DNA of 8,795 bases, from positions 1 to 8,795 of the forward strand of contig NZAF01000097.1 in NCBI GenBank assembly GCA_002686115.1, read 5' to 3'. Positions within the stretch are counted from its first letter, which is position 1; each line of letters begins with the position of its first letter. Below the pieces are notes generated by a model. The model was not told the DNA's origin. It did not search any database and saw nothing but the letters and a program-made list of their open reading frames with translations. Position numbers and translations under genes: made by a program. Below are positions 7,175-8,795 of the stretch, piece after piece. The DNA comes from Halobacteriovorax sp. (GTDB lineage: Bacteria > Bdellovibrionota > Bacteriovoracia > Bacteriovoracales > Bacteriovoracaceae).

Positions 7175-7186
7175 AAATAATTATTT
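7175..7186. other. Perfect 12-base AT palindrome at the convergent gene junction
   Basis: AAATAATTATTT is self-complementary and spans the 14-base gap between the lplA stop and the stop of the minus-strand coiled-coil gene. It has no GC pairs and no flanking T tract of note, so it is too weak to call an intrinsic terminator. No better terminator is visible in the gap. Confidence 0.3.
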
Positions 7187-7639
7187 GACTGAATTTCCCA
7201 TTAATTTTCTCTGTTCTTTAAGTTCTTGCTGTAGTTTAAAAATATCTTCTCTTAAACTCTTTAGTGTCGCGGCAAAGTTTTGTGATATCTTATAGTCTAC
7301 ATTTTGTATTTCATTTCTTAGACTTTTGATGTCCTCTTCGTGCTTTTTTTGCAGTTCTTCTTTGGCCTGATCAATGAGCGTATTAATTTCCGTAAGATCT
7401 TGTTTAGGTGCAGGGATATCTTGAATCTTATCCTCTAATTCTTTAAATTTCATATCGAGTTTTTTTTGCTCTTTTTGTTTACTTTGATTAAGTTTTTCAG
7501 TCATCTTTTTAAGATGTTGCTCAATATTTCTCATTCTATTGTAATTTGGGTAAGTGGGCATTGGTTCAAATTGATCAATATTGTCGGCCATAGTTGTTAG
7601 ACATAAGCATAAAAAAATAAGAGTCGTAATGCATTTCAT
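7181..7639 (-). CDS. Exported coiled-coil protein
   Basis: Not recognised as a named family. The 152-residue product starts with a signal peptide (lysine at 2, hydrophobic core 5-14) and a good signal peptidase I site after TMA at residue 18. C11 and C13 lie inside the hydrophobic core and do not form a convincing lipobox. A short proline/tyrosine/asparagine-rich stretch (26-34) leads into charged heptad-like helices at about 37-74 and 82-146, separated by IPAPK at 75-79. Glu, Lys and Gln dominate. A periplasmic, perhaps oligomeric, coiled coil is likely; a binding partner cannot be named. The start at ATG 7639 lacks a clear Shine-Dalgarno. It is divergent from the ABC exporter gene 47 bases away, which hints at shared control but not necessarily a shared function. 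Confidence 0.75.
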   Translation of the reverse strand: MKCITTLIFLCLCLTTMADNIDQFEPMPTYPNYNRMRNIEQHLKKMTEKLNQSKQKEQKKLDMKFKELEDKIQDIPAPKQDLTEINTLIDQAKEELQKKHEEDIKSLRNEIQNVDYKISQNFAATLKSLREDIFKLQQELKEQRKLMGNSVK

Positions 7640-7686
7640 ATGATAAATTCTTAACTAATTTAAATGATTTATCAACAAGAAATATC
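7640..7686. promoter_or_regulatory. Divergent intergenic region with an inverted repeat (putative operator/promoter)
   Basis: The 47 bases between the two divergent genes must hold control elements for both. TGATAAAT (7641-7648) and ATTTATCA (7667-7674) form a perfect 8-base inverted repeat with an 18-base gap. For the minus-strand gene, TTGATA (7675-7670, five of six to the -35 consensus) and AAGAAT (7652-7647, four of six to the -10) are 17 bases apart. The right repeat arm overlaps the -35 element. No convincing promoter for the plus-strand gene stands out. Confidence 0.4.
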
Positions 7687-8795
7687 GTGAAAAATAATGG
7701 CCATTACAAATTACTAACTTCATACATAAGAGATAACTTAACTGTTTATTTTCTTGGGGTATTAAGTGTCTTATTATGTAATATAGGACAAGTGTACTTC
7801 GCCCGTGCAATGGGACATGCTGTTGATTTCTTCTCAACTAAGAAGCTTCCAGAATTCTTTAGTCGGTTTGATCAACAAGATCAATTCTTCTATTTATTTC
7901 TTAGTATTCTCCTTGCACGATTCGCTCTTTTTTTTGGACGCATAGGTTGGCGAATTACTCTTGGGAGACAGACTCATAAAATCAGTGGTGTTTTAAAGAA
8001 TAAAATTTGGCAAAGTACAAAGTATTTAAAACTTAGTGACTTGAATGAGAAGTTCACTAAGGGAGCGCTCATGAACCTTGCCACCAGTGATGTGAACCAA
8101 GGTCGTTTTATCTTTGGTTTTACTTTAATTGGTGTCATAGATGTTATATTTTTAACAACTCTGGCAGTTCTTAGCATGCTTAGTATCGATGTTACATTGA
8201 CACTTATATCAATTATTGTTTTAAGTCTTACTCCGTTTTTTATTAGAAGACTTTCTAAAAAAGAAATTATTCTATATGAGAATGCACAGAATAAATTATC
8301 AGACTTTAATGATTTAGCTAGTCAAGCAGTATCTACAATAAAGCTACAAAAGCTTGGTGGCATAAGTGAATTTTGGTTTTCAAAATTAATGGGTAGTTCT
8401 GAAGAATATAGAAAAGCAAGACTTGAAGCAAATCTTACCAGTCTTAAATTCTATCCTTATATGGGCACGGCCTCTATCTTTTCTTATCTTATTTTGTTTT
8501 CTTTTGGGATTTATCAGTACTGGGGCGGATTTTTAAGTGTTGGTGACTTTGTTGCTATGCAAGGACTCATCTTCTTATTGCAAGAACCTCTCACTGAGCT
8601 GGGGTTTGTCATATCAGAATGGAGAAAATCTGCAACAAGTTTAAAAAGGCTAAATGAAGTTTTTACTTTCGAAAAAGAAAATTATCTTTTTTCAAATTTT
8701 AAAAATATTAAAGAACATGAAAATAACTCTCCGGTTTATGAGTTATCAGATATTCATTTCTCTTATGATGATGGAGCAAGAGTATTACTTAATAA
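7687..8795 (+). CDS. ABC exporter half-transporter (permease domain, start of ATPase domain), 3' end outside window
   Basis: The N-terminal part of a fused permease-ATPase ABC exporter in the inner membrane; the substrate is unknown. The 369 visible codons cover the six-helix ABC_membrane-type domain. Hydrophobic segments lie at about 18-40, 67-85, 143-164, 169-186, 258-277 and 283-303. The cytoplasmic loops have typical features: ALMNLATSDVNQGR (127-140, like the usual G-L-x(n)-D-V pattern), LSDFNDLASQAVSTIKLQK (204-222) and a coupling region near EPLTEL. After a linker, YELSDIHFSY (351-360) is the first strand of the ATPase with the A-loop tyrosine Y360. Walker A, the signature motif and Walker B lie beyond the right edge. 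GTG 7687 is the start: no ATG, GTG or TTG lies in frame within the upstream gap, and the next ATG falls after the first membrane helix. The Shine-Dalgarno is weak. Confidence 0.9.
   Translation, partial: MKNNGHYKLLTSYIRDNLTVYFLGVLSVLLCNIGQVYFARAMGHAVDFFSTKKLPEFFSRFDQQDQFFYLFLSILLARFALFFGRIGWRITLGRQTHKISGVLKNKIWQSTKYLKLSDLNEKFTKGALMNLATSDVNQGRFIFGFTLIGVIDVIFLTTLAVLSMLSIDVTLTLISIIVLSLTPFFIRRLSKKEIILYENAQNKLSDFNDLASQAVSTIKLQKLGGISEFWFSKLMGSSEEYRKARLEANLTSLKFYPYMGTASIFSYLILFSFGIYQYWGGFLSVGDFVAMQGLIFLLQEPLTELGFVISEWRKSATSLKRLNEVFTFEKENYLFSNFKNIKEHENNSPVYELSDIHFSYDDGARVLLN

Noticed and set aside
7181..7639. Lipoprotein (cysteines in the signal peptide)
   Set aside because: C11 and C13 sit within the hydrophobic core with no small residue at -1, while TMA at residue 18 gives a normal signal peptidase I site.
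7655..7837. Minus-strand 60-codon ORF
   Set aside because: Antisense to the first membrane helix of the ABC exporter and crosses the divergent control region.
7974..8177. Minus-strand 67-codon ORF
   Set aside because: Antisense to the ABC exporter permease domain, which reads open through the whole region.

Overview
The window is AT-rich, densely packed bacterial DNA with no rRNA, tRNA, CRISPR array or mobile element that I can see. Two genes encode exported proteins with signal peptides, which suits a Gram-negative cell. The low GC content, short intergenic gaps and gene mix would fit a marine Bdellovibrio-like predator (Halobacteriovorax/Bacteriovorax type). That is a guess from overall style, and nothing here proves it.

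Layout. Positions 4653 down to 1 (minus strand) form a pyrimidine-synthesis unit: aspartate carbamoyltransferase (pyrB), then, one base after its stop codon, a TTG-started gene in which the glutaminase subunit (CarA) and synthetase subunit (CarB) of carbamoyl-phosphate synthase are fused in one reading frame. The CarB part leaves the window at position 1, before the end of its second ATP-grasp domain. The enzyme that makes carbamoyl phosphate and the enzyme that uses it are therefore co-transcribed and probably translationally coupled. This resembles the first steps of the eukaryotic CAD protein, but with the transcarbamoylase as a separate chain.

From 4710 to 7166 (plus strand) there are three genes: an unrecognised 338-residue protein with features suggesting a PD-(D/E)XK-type nuclease fold, a small exported protein with two cysteines, and a textbook lipoate-protein ligase (lplA). 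The last two are 14 bases apart and probably form an operon. lplA converges on a minus-strand gene (7639 to 7181) for an exported coiled-coil protein. Divergent from that gene, starting at 7687, is the membrane half of an ABC exporter that runs off the right edge just as its ATPase domain begins.

The points most worth attention are the CarA-CarB fusion with its coupled TTG start, the altered glycine-rich loop in its first ATP-grasp domain, and the nuclease-like orphan divergent from pyrB. I see no clear defence system or other multi-gene novel system. Every stretch without a gene is shorter than 70 bases.
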